In this document: positions 9,052-17,510 of the stretch, one piece after another
Numbering within the stretch: position 1 is the first letter of the stretch
Layout of the letters: every line of letters begins with the position of its first letter
Assembly (NCBI RefSeq): GCF_024170165.1
Contig: NZ_JALJXP010000001.1
Location: 558,001 to 622,000, forward strand
Direction: 5' to 3'
DNA from: Pseudomonas nitroreducens
GTDB lineage: Bacteria; Pseudomonadota; Gammaproteobacteria; Pseudomonadales; Pseudomonadaceae
Length of the DNA stretch: 64,000 bases
Notes under the pieces: model-generated
Database searches by the model: none
What the model was told of the DNA's origin: nothing
Seen by the model: only the letters and a program-made list of their open reading frames with translations
Program-made: the position numbers and the translations under genes

Positions 9052-10092
9052 ATGAGCATCACGTCCCTGAACCGCCCCATCGTGCCGAGCGGCCAGCCCG
9101 GCGAGTCGCCCGAGCAGGTGCGCCGCGAGCAGTTGCAGGCAGCCTCCGAACAGTTCGAGGCGATGTTCCTGCAGCAGATCCTCAAGCAGATGCGCAAGGC
9201 CGGTGACGTGCTGTCCGCCGGCAGCCCGCTGCGCAGCCGCGACCTCGATACGATGCGCGACTTCTACGACGAAGCGCTGGCCGAGCACCTCGCCACGCGC
9301 AAGCAGACCGGCATCGCCGATCTGCTGGTGCGCCAGCTCTCCGCCGAGCCGACCGACACCGCCGAGCCGGTGGCGCTCGCCGATGGCGGTGAGGCGCTGC
9401 GCCGGCCTTCGGTGTCCAGCCGCAACCCGCTGGTGGACACCTGGCAGCGTGGCGTGGACCGTCTCGCCCACGCCTGGCAGCAGGGCACGGCGGGCTTCCG
9501 CACCCTGGTGGACAGCGTGATCGGTCAGGAGTCCGGCGGCAATACTGCCGCCGTCTCGCCCAAGGGCGCGCGCGGCCTGATGCAGCTGATGCCCGACACC
9601 GCCCGCGAAGTCGCCGGCGAGCTGGGCCTGCCTTACGACGAGCAGCGCCTGACCAGCGACCCGGCCTACAACAAGGCCCTGGGCAGTGCCTACCTGGGCA
9701 AGCTGCTCGACCGCTACGACGGCCAGCACGTGCTCGCCCTGGCCGCGTACAACGCCGGCCCCGGCAAGGTGGACGAGTGGCTGAAGAACAACGGCGACCC
9801 GCGCAGCGGACAGATCGGCATGGCCGACTGGGTGCGCAGCATTCCCTATGACGAGACCCGCGACTACACCCTCGGCGTGCTGCGCCGCGTGCGCGAGGCC
9901 CAGGCGCCGGCGCAGCTTCCCGGCAGCGGCCTGTCGCCCGAGAGCGGCCTGAAGCACGCGCCGCAGGAAGGATTTAAGCGCCACGCGGATTCCGTCGCCT
10001 ATCAGGGACAACAGCCCGAATTTGTTTCCCGACCGGCCTCGGCGGCGTTTGCCCAGCCGATCCGCCTCGAGTCGAAGGAGAATGCCTCTTGA
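9052..10092 (+). CDS. flgJ: FlgJ with C-terminal SLT lytic transglycosylase domain
   Basis: The N-terminal 100 residues are the FlgJ rod-scaffold domain, with EQFEAMFLQQILKQMRKA around residues 33-50. After a linker, residues about 150-285 are a GH23/SLT lytic transglycosylase: VIGQESGGNT with likely catalytic Glu160, then PKGARGLMQLMPDTA, then LALAAYNAGPGKV. The classical gamma-proteobacterial FlgJ has a glucosaminidase (GH73) domain instead, so this is a different peptidoglycan-opening enzyme fused to the same scaffold. The protein would clear murein for rod growth. Its stop overlaps the flgK start. Confidence 0.93.
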   Translation: MSITSLNRPIVPSGQPGESPEQVRREQLQAASEQFEAMFLQQILKQMRKAGDVLSAGSPLRSRDLDTMRDFYDEALAEHLATRKQTGIADLLVRQLSAEPTDTAEPVALADGGEALRRPSVSSRNPLVDTWQRGVDRLAHAWQQGTAGFRTLVDSVIGQESGGNTAAVSPKGARGLMQLMPDTAREVAGELGLPYDEQRLTSDPAYNKALGSAYLGKLLDRYDGQHVLALAAYNAGPGKVDEWLKNNGDPRSGQIGMADWVRSIPYDETRDYTLGVLRRVREAQAPAQLPGSGLSPESGLKHAPQEGFKRHADSVAYQGQQPEFVSRPASAAFAQPIRLESKENAS

Positions 10093-11456
10093 GTATGTTG
10101 AGCCAGATCGGCTACAGCGGTCTGCGCGCGGCGCAGATCGCCCTGGCCACCTCCGGCCAGAACGTCGCCAACGCCAACACCCCCGGCTTCAGCCGGCTGA
10201 ACCCGGTGCTCGCCTCGCTGGCCGGCGAGGGTGGCCTGAACGTCGGTGGCGGCGTGACGGTGACCAGCATCCGCCGCATGGCCAACGACTTCCAGAACCA
10301 GCAGCTGTGGCGCGCCACCACCGAGCAGAGCTACTACGACAGCGGCCAGCAGTACCTGTCCGCGCTGGAAGGCCTGATGAGCGGCGATGGTTCGAGCATC
10401 AGCGTCGGCCTGGACAACTTCTTCGCTGCACTCAGCGAGGCCACCGCCACGCCCGGCTCGGTCGCCCTGCGCCAGCAGATCGTCAACGAGACGAAGAACC
10501 TCGCCCAGCGCTTCAATGGCCTGTCCGGCAACATCGACAGCCAGCTGCGCGCCCTGCAGGAGCAGCGCGGTTCCATGGTCGGGGAGATCAACGGCCTGAC
10601 CAGCAACCTCGCCGCGCTGAACCGGCAGATCGTCGAGGTCGGCTCCTCCGGCGGCGACACCACGGCGCTGCGCGACCATCGCGAGAGCCTGGTGCAGGAC
10701 CTTTCCAAGTACGCCTCGATTCGCGTCAACGAGGTAGCCGACGGCTCGCTCACCGTCTCCCTGGCCAACGGCCAGCCGCTGGTGGCCGGCAACTCCGCCG
10801 GGCAACTGGCGATCAGCCGCACCGCCAGCGGCGAGCAGGAAATCGCCCTGACCTTCGCCGGCACCAGCTTCCCGCTGGCCCAGGATGGCATGGGCGGTTC
10901 CCTCGGGGCGCTGTTCGACACCGAGTACGACACCCTGCGGCCGAACCAGACCGCCCTGCACGAGATGGCCGGACAGTTCGCGCAGATGGTTAACGACACC
11001 CTGGCCAATGGCTTCGACCTGAACGGCAACGCCGGCCAGGCGCTGCTCAGCTACAACGCCGGCAGCACCACGGCGATGCTCAGCGTGAACGACCTCAAGC
11101 CCGAGGAGCTGGCGTTGTCGGACACCGCGGGCGAGTCCGGTAACAACGTGAACCTGCTGGCGTTGCTCGATCTCAAGGGCCAGTCGATCACCCTCGACGG
11201 CAGCCAGGTGACCCTCAACGACGCCTTCGCCGGCCTGCTCGGGAAGGTCGCCAGCGCCAGCCGGCAGAACCAGGCCGACCAGAAGACCGCCACCACCGTG
11301 GCCACCCAGGCGCAGGCCCAGCGCGACAGCGTCAGCGCGGTGAGCCTGGATGAAGAGGCGGTCAACCTGATCACCTACCAGCAGGCCTACCAGGCCAACA
11401 TGAAAGTCATCAGCACCGCCAAGGAGCTGTTCGACTCGATGCTCGCGGCCTTCTAA
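10089..11456 (+). CDS. flgK: FlgK, hook-filament junction protein (short form)
   Basis: FlgK is the first hook-associated protein joining hook to filament. The 455-residue product starts MSMLSQIGYSGLRAAQIAL with NVANANTPGFSRLNPV, and ends TYQQAYQANMKVISTAKELFDSMLAAF in pieces. Start is TTG 10089, overlapping the flgJ stop, or ATG 10095 two codons later; the TTG gives the more usual N terminus. The polar FlgK of P. aeruginosa is far longer (about 680 residues as I recall), so this short form supports a lateral-type system. flgL follows after 24 bases. Confidence 0.93.
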   Translation: MSMLSQIGYSGLRAAQIALATSGQNVANANTPGFSRLNPVLASLAGEGGLNVGGGVTVTSIRRMANDFQNQQLWRATTEQSYYDSGQQYLSALEGLMSGDGSSISVGLDNFFAALSEATATPGSVALRQQIVNETKNLAQRFNGLSGNIDSQLRALQEQRGSMVGEINGLTSNLAALNRQIVEVGSSGGDTTALRDHRESLVQDLSKYASIRVNEVADGSLTVSLANGQPLVAGNSAGQLAISRTASGEQEIALTFAGTSFPLAQDGMGGSLGALFDTEYDTLRPNQTALHEMAGQFAQMVNDTLANGFDLNGNAGQALLSYNAGSTTAMLSVNDLKPEELALSDTAGESGNNVNLLALLDLKGQSITLDGSQVTLNDAFAGLLGKVASASRQNQADQKTATTVATQAQAQRDSVSAVSLDEEAVNLITYQQAYQANMKVISTAKELFDSMLAAF

Positions 11457-11480
11457 GGGCCCCTGGCTAAGGAAAGCACC

Positions 11481-12395
11481 ATGCGCATTACCAATGCACA
11501 GATCACCGCGCTGATGGGCGGTTCGATGAACAGCAACTCGGCGGCCCTGGGCAAGCTGATGCAGCAGATGTCCAGCGGGCAGCGCATCCTCCAGCCCTCC
11601 GACGACCCCATCGCCAGCGTGCGCATGCTGCGCATCCAGCGCGAGGAAGCGAGCCTGGCGCAGTACCGCACCAACATCGGCAACGTCTCGGGCAACCTGT
11701 CGACCCAGGAAACCAACCTGCAGGCGACCTCCGACGCGATGCTCAACGTGCGCGACCTGCTGCTCTGGGCGGCCAACGGTTCCAACACCGGAGGTGACCT
11801 GAATGCCATGGCCGGCGAGCTGGAGAACATCGAGAAGACCATCGTCAGCTTCGTCAACGTGCGCGACGAGGAAGGTCGCTACCTGTTTTCCGGAACCCTG
11901 AGCGATACCGCCGCGGCGACCTACGAGCCGCTGACCGATACCTACGTCGCCACTGGCAACGACAAGTCGCGCCAGGCTGCCGTGGCCAACGGCGTGCAGG
12001 TGGAAGAGAACGTCACCGCGCTGGGCGTGTTCGGCAGCAACATGGACTTCCTCAACCAGCTGCACGCCACGGTGAAGATGCTCAAGGACCCGGCGCTGGA
12101 CATCACCGATCCTGCGGTACATGCGCAGATCGCGGCGACCATCGACAGCCTCGACAGCGCCCACGACGGTGTGCTCGGCGCCATCACCGAGCTGGGTGGC
12201 CGGCAGAACACTCTGACCATGCTCAACTCGAGCAACGAGGAGGTGTCGCTGGTGAACCAGAAGATCAACGGCGAGCTGTCGCAGCTGGACTACGCCGGCG
12301 CGAGCATCGACCTGAACACCTACCAGCTGGCGCTGCAGGCCACGCAGAAGACCTACCTGAAGCTCAACGACCTGTCGCTGTTCAGTCGCCTGTAA
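11481..12395 (+). CDS. flgL: FlgL, hook-filament junction protein
   Basis: FlgL is the second junction protein, related to flagellin at both ends. The 304 residues begin MRITNAQITALMGGSMNSNS and include the flagellin-like block MSSGQRILQPSDDPIASVRM (residues 30-49). The C terminus NTYQLALQATQKTYLKLNDLSLF is the matching helix. The region between is coiled-coil-like. A long hairpin followed by T residues lies directly after the stop, so the flgB-flgL transcript may end here. Confidence 0.94.
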   Translation: MRITNAQITALMGGSMNSNSAALGKLMQQMSSGQRILQPSDDPIASVRMLRIQREEASLAQYRTNIGNVSGNLSTQETNLQATSDAMLNVRDLLLWAANGSNTGGDLNAMAGELENIEKTIVSFVNVRDEEGRYLFSGTLSDTAAATYEPLTDTYVATGNDKSRQAAVANGVQVEENVTALGVFGSNMDFLNQLHATVKMLKDPALDITDPAVHAQIAATIDSLDSAHDGVLGAITELGGRQNTLTMLNSSNEEVSLVNQKINGELSQLDYAGASIDLNTYQLALQATQKTYLKLNDLSLFSRL

Positions 12396-12403
12396 GTTTC
12401 TTC

Positions 12404-12479
12404 GCAGGGGAGCCGGGCCGCACCGCAAGGAGGTCTGGACGCCAATCGGCGGCGCAGTGCCCGGTTCCCCTGCTTTTTA
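12404..12479 (+). terminator. Long-loop intrinsic terminator after flgL
   Basis: Arms GCAGGGGAGCCGGGC (12404-12418) and GCCCGGTTCCCCTGC (12459-12473) pair over 15 bases with one G-U, and TTTTTAT follows. The 40-base loop contains AAGGAGGT, a perfect ribosome-binding consensus, although no start codon lies at normal spacing. It separates flgL from the next gene. Confidence 0.65.
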
Positions 12480-12537
12480 TCCCGCCTCCGCCCGGCCCCC
12501 AGTGCCGGGCGGAAGCACACCCGGTGCAGAGGTCGCC

Positions 12538-13584
12538 ATGAAGGTCATCAAGCAACTGCCGGCCGCCGCCGTCTTCGATCCCAGTACCCGCCGCGATGTC
12601 GTCCTGCCTTCTGCCGGCGAGCGGCAGAACGCCCTGCGCAAGGGTGAGGACAAGGGTGAGAACGCCGCGCAGATGGCGCGGGGCGCGCAGAAGAGCGGCA
12701 GCTTCAACCTGCAGCTCAACCAGCAGCTGTCCTCCATACAGTCGGCCGACAGCTACCTGGGCGACCTGCAGGACCGCCTCGGCGGCCTCAAGCTCAACCT
12801 CAGCCGCGAACTCAGCGTGCCGCAGTCCCAGGACCGCGAAGGCGTGCGCCAGGCTACCCGGCAGGTCAACGAACTGCTGGAGCAGCGCGCCCAGCGCTCG
12901 GACGGCAGCCTCGATGCCAACTTCCGCCTGCGCCTCAACGAGCCGGTGCGCAGCCGCTTCAGCCTCGAAGGCCTGGAGTCGGTACAGGACATCCAGCGCT
13001 CGGGCAAGGAAACCCTGCTGTTCAGCGCCGGCCGCCAGCTCGCCGAACCGGCGGCGGTGGTGCTGGACGACGGCATGAGTACCGAGCAGGTGCTGCGCCG
13101 TTTCAACGCCACCCTCGGCCAGGCCGGCATTCGCGCCGAGCTGGATGGCGATGGCGCGCTGAAGTTCTCCGCCCCCGAGGCCGACTGGCAGCAGCTCAAG
13201 GGCCAGCTGGCGGTGCAGGGCGAGGGCAAGCTGTTCGCCAAGGGCAAGAACACCCGGCTGAAGAGCCAGGAAGAAGGGCTGCTGGCGTTCCCCACCGAGA
13301 TCAGGACCGATGCTTTCCGCGAACAGCGTCAGTTGCTCGATTCGGTGGTGTCGGCGCTGGACCGCATCGGCGGTCTGCGCGACCAGCTGCGCCATCGCCA
13401 GGATGACATCCGCGACTTCCTCGACCGCCATGCCAGCGAAGACGAGCGCGAGTGGGCGCACAACTTTGCCGCTTCGATGCTCGACCGCATGGGGCGCAGC
13501 GCCACGCACTACAGTGCGGCGGCGCAGACGGTGGTGGCCCAGGCCAACCTGAGTCGCTTCGCGGTGGTCAGCCTGCTGGCCTGA
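12538..13584 (+). CDS. Unrecognised protein in lafW position of a secondary flagellar locus
   Basis: No family is recognised for this 348-residue soluble, charged protein. It lacks a signal peptide or membrane segment. Residues 50-120 and 250-330 look helical and coiled-coil-prone, rich in Gln, Leu, Arg and Asp, as in proteins of the flagellar axis. In lateral and Flag-2 loci the gene after lfgL is lafW, described as hook-associated, so a LafW-like role is possible by position only. ATG 12538 is chosen because CAGAGGTC lies just upstream; a GTG at 12457 lies inside the preceding hairpin. It ends 14 bases from the convergent sulfotransferase gene. Confidence 0.6.
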   Translation: MKVIKQLPAAAVFDPSTRRDVVLPSAGERQNALRKGEDKGENAAQMARGAQKSGSFNLQLNQQLSSIQSADSYLGDLQDRLGGLKLNLSRELSVPQSQDREGVRQATRQVNELLEQRAQRSDGSLDANFRLRLNEPVRSRFSLEGLESVQDIQRSGKETLLFSAGRQLAEPAAVVLDDGMSTEQVLRRFNATLGQAGIRAELDGDGALKFSAPEADWQQLKGQLAVQGEGKLFAKGKNTRLKSQEEGLLAFPTEIRTDAFREQRQLLDSVVSALDRIGGLRDQLRHRQDDIRDFLDRHASEDEREWAHNFAASMLDRMGRSATHYSAAAQTVVAQANLSRFAVVSLLA

Positions 13585-13598
13585 GCCGACACTGCGCT

Positions 13599-14291
13599 TC
13601 AGCCGATCCGATAGTCGAACAGCTCGATGTCCCGTGCATAGCGCCGAGCAACCAGCTCAAGGGCGCGGTCAGAGTAGAACTGGCGATAGTCCGTCTTGCC
13701 GACTGCCTTGTTATGGTGCCCCACCGGGCCCAGGCAGGGCAGCCGGTCGCGCAGGCTGTTCCAGTCCTGCGCGAAGCTTTCCATCCGCCCGATGAAGCCC
13801 GGAATCGTCCCGTTCCCGTCGGTAAGGAACCAGGCCTGCGAGCGCAGGTGCCGGTCGATGTGGCGATCATCCAGTTCGCAGGTCCGTACCACGAAGTCTT
13901 CGAAGGACATGCCGAAGCGCATGCCGTGGCAGCGGAGGATGTTCCTCAGCCCCTGCTGTTCGGCGTCGACAATCTTGTTCACATAGGCTGAGTAAAGTCG
14001 TGCCAGAGGGTCGCGCACGAAGGCGAACACCAGGAGTCCTTCGGCGCTCCGGCGTATGTCGTGGTGCGGCAGGTGGCGGCTGAAGCGTTGTTCGAAATCG
14101 GCGAAGCGAGTGCGGTCGGAGCTTTCGTCGCTCAGCCCGCCCAGACCGCCCAGCGCTGCTCGGATCGAGCGGGTCGCCACCTTGGGAATCTGAATGTAGC
14201 CGAAGCCCTGGTCGTGGAAAGTCCACAGCTGCGGGGTTTCGCGGGTGATCTTGCGGCGCTTGCGCGCATCTTCCAGGGCGCGCGGGATCAC
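13599..14291 (-). CDS. Sulfotransferase family protein
   Basis: A 230-residue member of the Sulfotransfer_2-like family, which uses PAPS to sulfate carbohydrates. The 5'-phosphosulfate loop is seen as YIQIPKVATRSIRAAL near residues 32-47 and the 3'-phosphate block as FVRDPLARLYSAYVNKI near residues 92-108. Start is a GTG with GAGG eight bases upstream. The gene is convergent with the unrecognised flagellar-cluster gene. The acceptor could be a surface glycan such as O-antigen, capsule or flagellin glycan; this is inference from the family and the neighbourhood only. Confidence 0.75.
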   Translation of the reverse strand: MIPRALEDARKRRKITRETPQLWTFHDQGFGYIQIPKVATRSIRAALGGLGGLSDESSDRTRFADFEQRFSRHLPHHDIRRSAEGLLVFAFVRDPLARLYSAYVNKIVDAEQQGLRNILRCHGMRFGMSFEDFVVRTCELDDRHIDRHLRSQAWFLTDGNGTIPGFIGRMESFAQDWNSLRDRLPCLGPVGHHNKAVGKTDYRQFYSDRALELVARRYARDIELFDYRIG

Positions 14292-14677
14292 AGTGGCCGC
14301 CTCGACAGGCGGCAGATGACCCTGCGCGGACCGGCTTCGAGTGCGCCCTGGCCATTGCCGTTCGCGGTGCGCGTAGTGCGTACTCGGGCGGCGGCCTGTG
14401 AGCCACGGATGAGCCCGGCGGCTCGGCGGGACGTACGGGGTGTCACGAAAAACTCCTCCTGTCTTCTCCGGCGGACATTGCCGCCCAGTCCTGCGGGACG
14501 ACCTGAGGGGTCGTCCGCAAAAGCGGCAATGTTAACGACGGGGTTGCAGGCGAGGGGCGACGCAGGGGGGATGGCATCGCTGGCAGTGGCTTTCGTGAGC
14601 TTGGTCATGTTCGGCCGACGTGCCGGGCGCAGCGGGATCGAACCGGGCGGCCGGTGATGCGGGAGACAGTCCCGACT
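14292..14677. other. Intergenic region, no convincing gene
   Basis: These 386 bases lie upstream of the sulfotransferase gene and downstream of mdtI. A short perfect hairpin GGACGACC-N5-GGTCGTCC is at 14496-14516. A minus-strand open frame of 106 codons has an Arg-rich, low-complexity translation and no ribosome site, so I do not call it. Confidence 0.5.
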
Positions 14678-15007
14678 TCAGGCCAGCTTCAGCAGGCCCA
14701 TGCCCAGCACCAGCATCGCCAGGCCGACCCAGCCGCGCCAGACCAGGCGCTGGCCGAACAGGGCCCAACCCATGGCGACGGTGGCGAGGATGCCGAAACC
14801 GCCCCAGATGGCGTAGGCCACCGACAGTTCGATGCCGCGTACCGCCTGCGCCAGCGCGGTGAACGCGCCCAGTACGCAGAGGATCGAGGTCGCGCCGATC
14901 AGGCGCTTGCGGAAGCCGTCGGAGTACTTGAGCAGCAGGTTGGCGATCACTTCCAGGACGATGGCCAGGCCCAGCCAGGCCATCGGAATCAGGTCATGGT
15001 TCAGCAT
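14678..15007 (-). CDS. mdtI: MdtI-like SMR family transporter subunit
   Basis: A 109-residue, four-helix small multidrug resistance protein. It matches the remembered E. coli MdtI closely: [22 protein letters not shown] with the membrane-embedded Glu, then [12 protein letters not shown] and FGQRL. E. coli MdtI works as a heterodimer with MdtJ to export spermidine. The start lies inside the end of the upstream mdtJ-like gene (7-base overlap), which supports obligate pairing. Whether the substrate here is a polyamine or another cation cannot be seen. Confidence 0.88.
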   Translation of the reverse strand: MLNHDLIPMAWLGLAIVLEVIANLLLKYSDGFRKRLIGATSILCVLGAFTALAQAVRGIELSVAYAIWGGFGILATVAMGWALFGQRLVWRGWVGLAMLVLGMGLLKLA

Positions 15008-15372
15008 GTCGCGGCCTCCCCATTCAGGGCGCGGCTGTCTTCACGCGGGCCGGTACGGGTACCGGACTTCACCAGCAGGATGCCGGCGATCATCACCGCC
15101 AGGCCCAGGGTCTTGTCCAGGCTCAGGTGTTCGCCGAGGAAGAAGGCGCTGACCAGGGTGATCAGCACGATGCCGATGCCTTCCCACAGGGCGTAGGCCA
15201 CGCCGACCGGCACGCGCTTGATGGCCAGCGAGAGGAAGTAGTACGACAGGCCGATCATCACGTACATCAGCAGCAGCCCGGCAATCGGGAACAGCGTGTG
15301 GGTGAATTTCATCGAGGTGGTGCCAACGACTTCGAAGCCGATGGCGGCCAGCAGATAGATCCAGGAACGCAT
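15001..15372 (-). CDS. mdtJ: MdtJ-like SMR family transporter subunit
   Basis: The partner of the MdtI-like protein, 123 residues with four predicted helices. It carries [15 protein letters not shown] with the conserved Glu near residue 14, [16 protein letters not shown], and the post-membrane LVKSGTR found in E. coli MdtJ. It is the first gene of a two-gene minus-strand operon. Upstream lies a long leader-like region with several inverted repeats. Expected role is proton-coupled export of spermidine or a similar cation across the inner membrane. Confidence 0.87.
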   Translation of the reverse strand: MRSWIYLLAAIGFEVVGTTSMKFTHTLFPIAGLLLMYVMIGLSYYFLSLAIKRVPVGVAYALWEGIGIVLITLVSAFFLGEHLSLDKTLGLAVMIAGILLVKSGTRTGPREDSRALNGEAATC

Positions 15373-15844
15373 GGTAAAGCCCTCCCACGGGCAGCCGCGC
15401 GCAGTCTCGCTAAGAGCATCCTTGCGGCGGTTTCGGTTCGGGTTCAGTGGTGCCGACTCGGGCGGGAATCACCTGTGGGTGTTCACCGCGCCTGGCGCCA
15501 CCAGAAGGGGGTGGCCGAAGGGAGGAGCTAGAGGTCGCCGGTCCAGTGACGCTCGCGCGAAACCAGGCGGGAAGTGGGAAGAGGTAGAGCCTTGATGTTC
15601 AACATAATGAACATATTGTGCCCATTTTTCGCTTCACTGGCAAATCGACCCGGTTGATTTGCGTCATGAATGCCCATGGACAGGCGCCTGCGAACCCCGT
15701 TGGACCCTGCGCGCCATCAGGTCTGTGCAATATTTTGTTCACTTCGTTCGGCCTGCGACAGCGCGCCACAGGCATGACCTGCGCCAGGCCCTTCCGGTGT
15801 GCAGCCTGTTAGCATCCACCATCGATATCCCGTCGGAGACTGCG
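15373..15844. other. Intergenic region with hairpins and an operator-like dyad
   Basis: These 472 bases separate the divergent mdtJI and sulP genes. A perfect seven-base dyad ATGTTCA-N6-TGAACAT lies at 15595-15614 in an AT-rich patch and looks like a repressor or activator site. On the minus strand the roughly 200 bases before mdtJ fold into several short stems, one being GCCACC...GGTGGC at 15497-15515. No protein gene is supported. Confidence 0.5.
15595..15614. promoter_or_regulatory. Operator-like dyad between mdtJ and sulP
   Basis: ATGTTCA, six bases, TGAACAT: a perfect inverted repeat in an AT-rich stretch, in otherwise GC-rich DNA. It could control either divergent gene. No cognate regulator is present nearby. 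Confidence 0.45.
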
Positions 15845-17482
15845 ATGATCGCCCTGCGAGAAGCCTGGAAGGCCGGACTCTTCGGTCGTGAGCACTGGAC
15901 GCGCAACCTGGTCGCCGGGGTCATAGTCGGGGTGGTCGCGCTGCCACTGGCGATGGCCTTCGCCATCGCCAGCGGGGTGAAGCCAGAGCAGGGTATCTAC
16001 ACGGCGATCTTCGCCGGCGTTCTGGTCTCGCTGCTGGGTGGCAGCCGCGTGCAGATCGCCGGGCCGACCGGCGCCTTCATCGTCATCCTCGCCGGCGTCA
16101 CCGCCAGGTACGGCGTGGACGGTCTGCAGATCGCCACGCTGATGGCCGGGGCGATCCTCGTGCTGCTGGGCGTCAGTCGGCTGGGCAGCATCATCCGCTT
16201 CATCCCCGCGCCGGTGATCGTCGGCTTCACCGCCGGCATCGGGGTGATCATCTGGGTTGGCCAGTGGAAGGACTTCTTCGGCCTGCCGACGGTGACCGGC
16301 GAACACTTCCACCAGAAGCTCTGGCACCTGATACAGGCGCTGCCGCAACTGCACCTGGCGACGACCCTGCTGGCGCTGCTGAGTCTCGCGCTGGTGCTCT
16401 TCACGCCGCGCATCGCCGCGCTGCGCCGGGTCCCCGGCCCGCTGGTGGCGATGGTGGTGGTGACGGCCATCCAGTCGCTGTTCCATTTCGACGGCGTGGC
16501 CACCATCGGCAGCGCCTTCGGTGGTATCCCCCAGGGCCTGCCCAGTTTCAGCCTGCCGGAAGTGACCCTGCCGCGGGTGCTGGAACTGATCGGCCCGGCC
16601 TTCGCCATCGCCATGCTCGGTGCCATCGAATCGCTGCTCTCGGCAGTGGTCGCCGACGGCATGGCCGGCACCCGGCACGATTCCAACCAGGAGCTGATCG
16701 GCCAGGGCATCGCCAACCTGGTCACCCCGCTGTTCGGTGGCATCGCCGCCACCGGCGCCATCGCCCGTACCGCGACCAACATCCGCAACGGCGGCAACAG
16801 TCCGCTGGCCGGCGTCACCCATGCGCTGACCCTGGTGCTGATCCTGCTGTTCCTCGCGCCGCTGGCGTCGAACATCCCGCTCTGCGCGCTGGCGGCGATC
16901 CTCTTCGTGGTGGCGTGGAACATGAGCGAGGCGCGGCACTTCCTGTTCATGCTCAAGCGCGCGCCGCGGGCCGACGTGGCCATACTGCTGGTGACCTTCC
17001 TGCTCACCGTGTTCAGCGACCTGGTGATCGCGGTGAACATCGGCGTGATCCTCGCCATGCTGCACTTCCTGCGGCGCATGGCGTCCTCGGTGGAAGTGCA
17101 CGCCGACGCCGGTCCCGAACTGGACGTGGAACTGCGCGGCCGCGGCCTCGGCGAGCTGCCACCCGGCGTGCTGGTCTACAGCATCGAGGGGCCGCTGTTC
17201 TTCGGCGCGGCGGAAACCTTCGAACGCGCCCTGGCCAAGACCCACACCGACCCGCAGGTGCTGATCATCCGCCTGCGCCATGTGCCGTTCATGGACATCA
17301 CCGGCCTGCAGACGCTGCAGGAGGTGATTGCGCAGTTGCAGCGACGCGGCATCGAAGTACGCCTGTGCGAGGCCAACGCGCGGGTGCTCGGCAAGCTGCG
17401 CAAGGCGGGTGTGCTGGAGGAGATCGGCGCGGGGTATCACCCGGACTTCCCGGCGGCGCTTGCGGCGGGTCTGGAGGAGTAA
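15845..17482 (+). CDS. SulP family anion transporter with STAS domain
   Basis: A 545-residue inner-membrane transporter. The N-terminal two thirds are hydrophobic, beginning with the family block GVVALPLAMAFAIASGVKPEQGIYTAI and VQIAGPTGAFIVI, read here in pieces. The last roughly 120 residues form a cytoplasmic STAS domain with FGAAETF and VPFMDITGLQTLQE. SulP members carry sulfate, bicarbonate or dicarboxylates; the substrate is not determined by sequence. ATG 15845 is chosen because it starts the conserved amphipathic N terminus. Proximity to an organosulfur locus makes sulfate export or import an idea worth noting, no more. Confidence 0.88.
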   Translation: MIALREAWKAGLFGREHWTRNLVAGVIVGVVALPLAMAFAIASGVKPEQGIYTAIFAGVLVSLLGGSRVQIAGPTGAFIVILAGVTARYGVDGLQIATLMAGAILVLLGVSRLGSIIRFIPAPVIVGFTAGIGVIIWVGQWKDFFGLPTVTGEHFHQKLWHLIQALPQLHLATTLLALLSLALVLFTPRIAALRRVPGPLVAMVVVTAIQSLFHFDGVATIGSAFGGIPQGLPSFSLPEVTLPRVLELIGPAFAIAMLGAIESLLSAVVADGMAGTRHDSNQELIGQGIANLVTPLFGGIAATGAIARTATNIRNGGNSPLAGVTHALTLVLILLFLAPLASNIPLCALAAILFVVAWNMSEARHFLFMLKRAPRADVAILLVTFLLTVFSDLVIAVNIGVILAMLHFLRRMASSVEVHADAGPELDVELRGRGLGELPPGVLVYSIEGPLFFGAAETFERALAKTHTDPQVLIIRLRHVPFMDITGLQTLQEVIAQLQRRGIEVRLCEANARVLGKLRKAGVLEEIGAGYHPDFPAALAAGLEE

Positions 17483-17510
17483 CGGGAGAGCTGGGTGCGT
17501 TGGTTTTGCA

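Noticed and set aside
14496-14516. GGACGACC hairpin resembling a mini-ykkC (guanidine-II) element near SMR genes
   Set aside because: Guanidine-II needs two hairpins each with an ACGR loop on the same strand upstream of the transporter. Here there is one palindrome, downstream of mdtI, and it faces the sulfotransferase gene.
14288-14608. 106-codon minus-strand frame upstream of the sulfotransferase
   Set aside because: Arg/Ala-rich translation, no ribosome site and no recognisable domain; it overlaps the presumed promoter region of the sulfotransferase.
14630-14660. GGGATCGAACCGGGC-like stretch resembling a tRNA T-arm
   Set aside because: No acceptor, anticodon or D-arm complement could be found around it, so it is not a tRNA.
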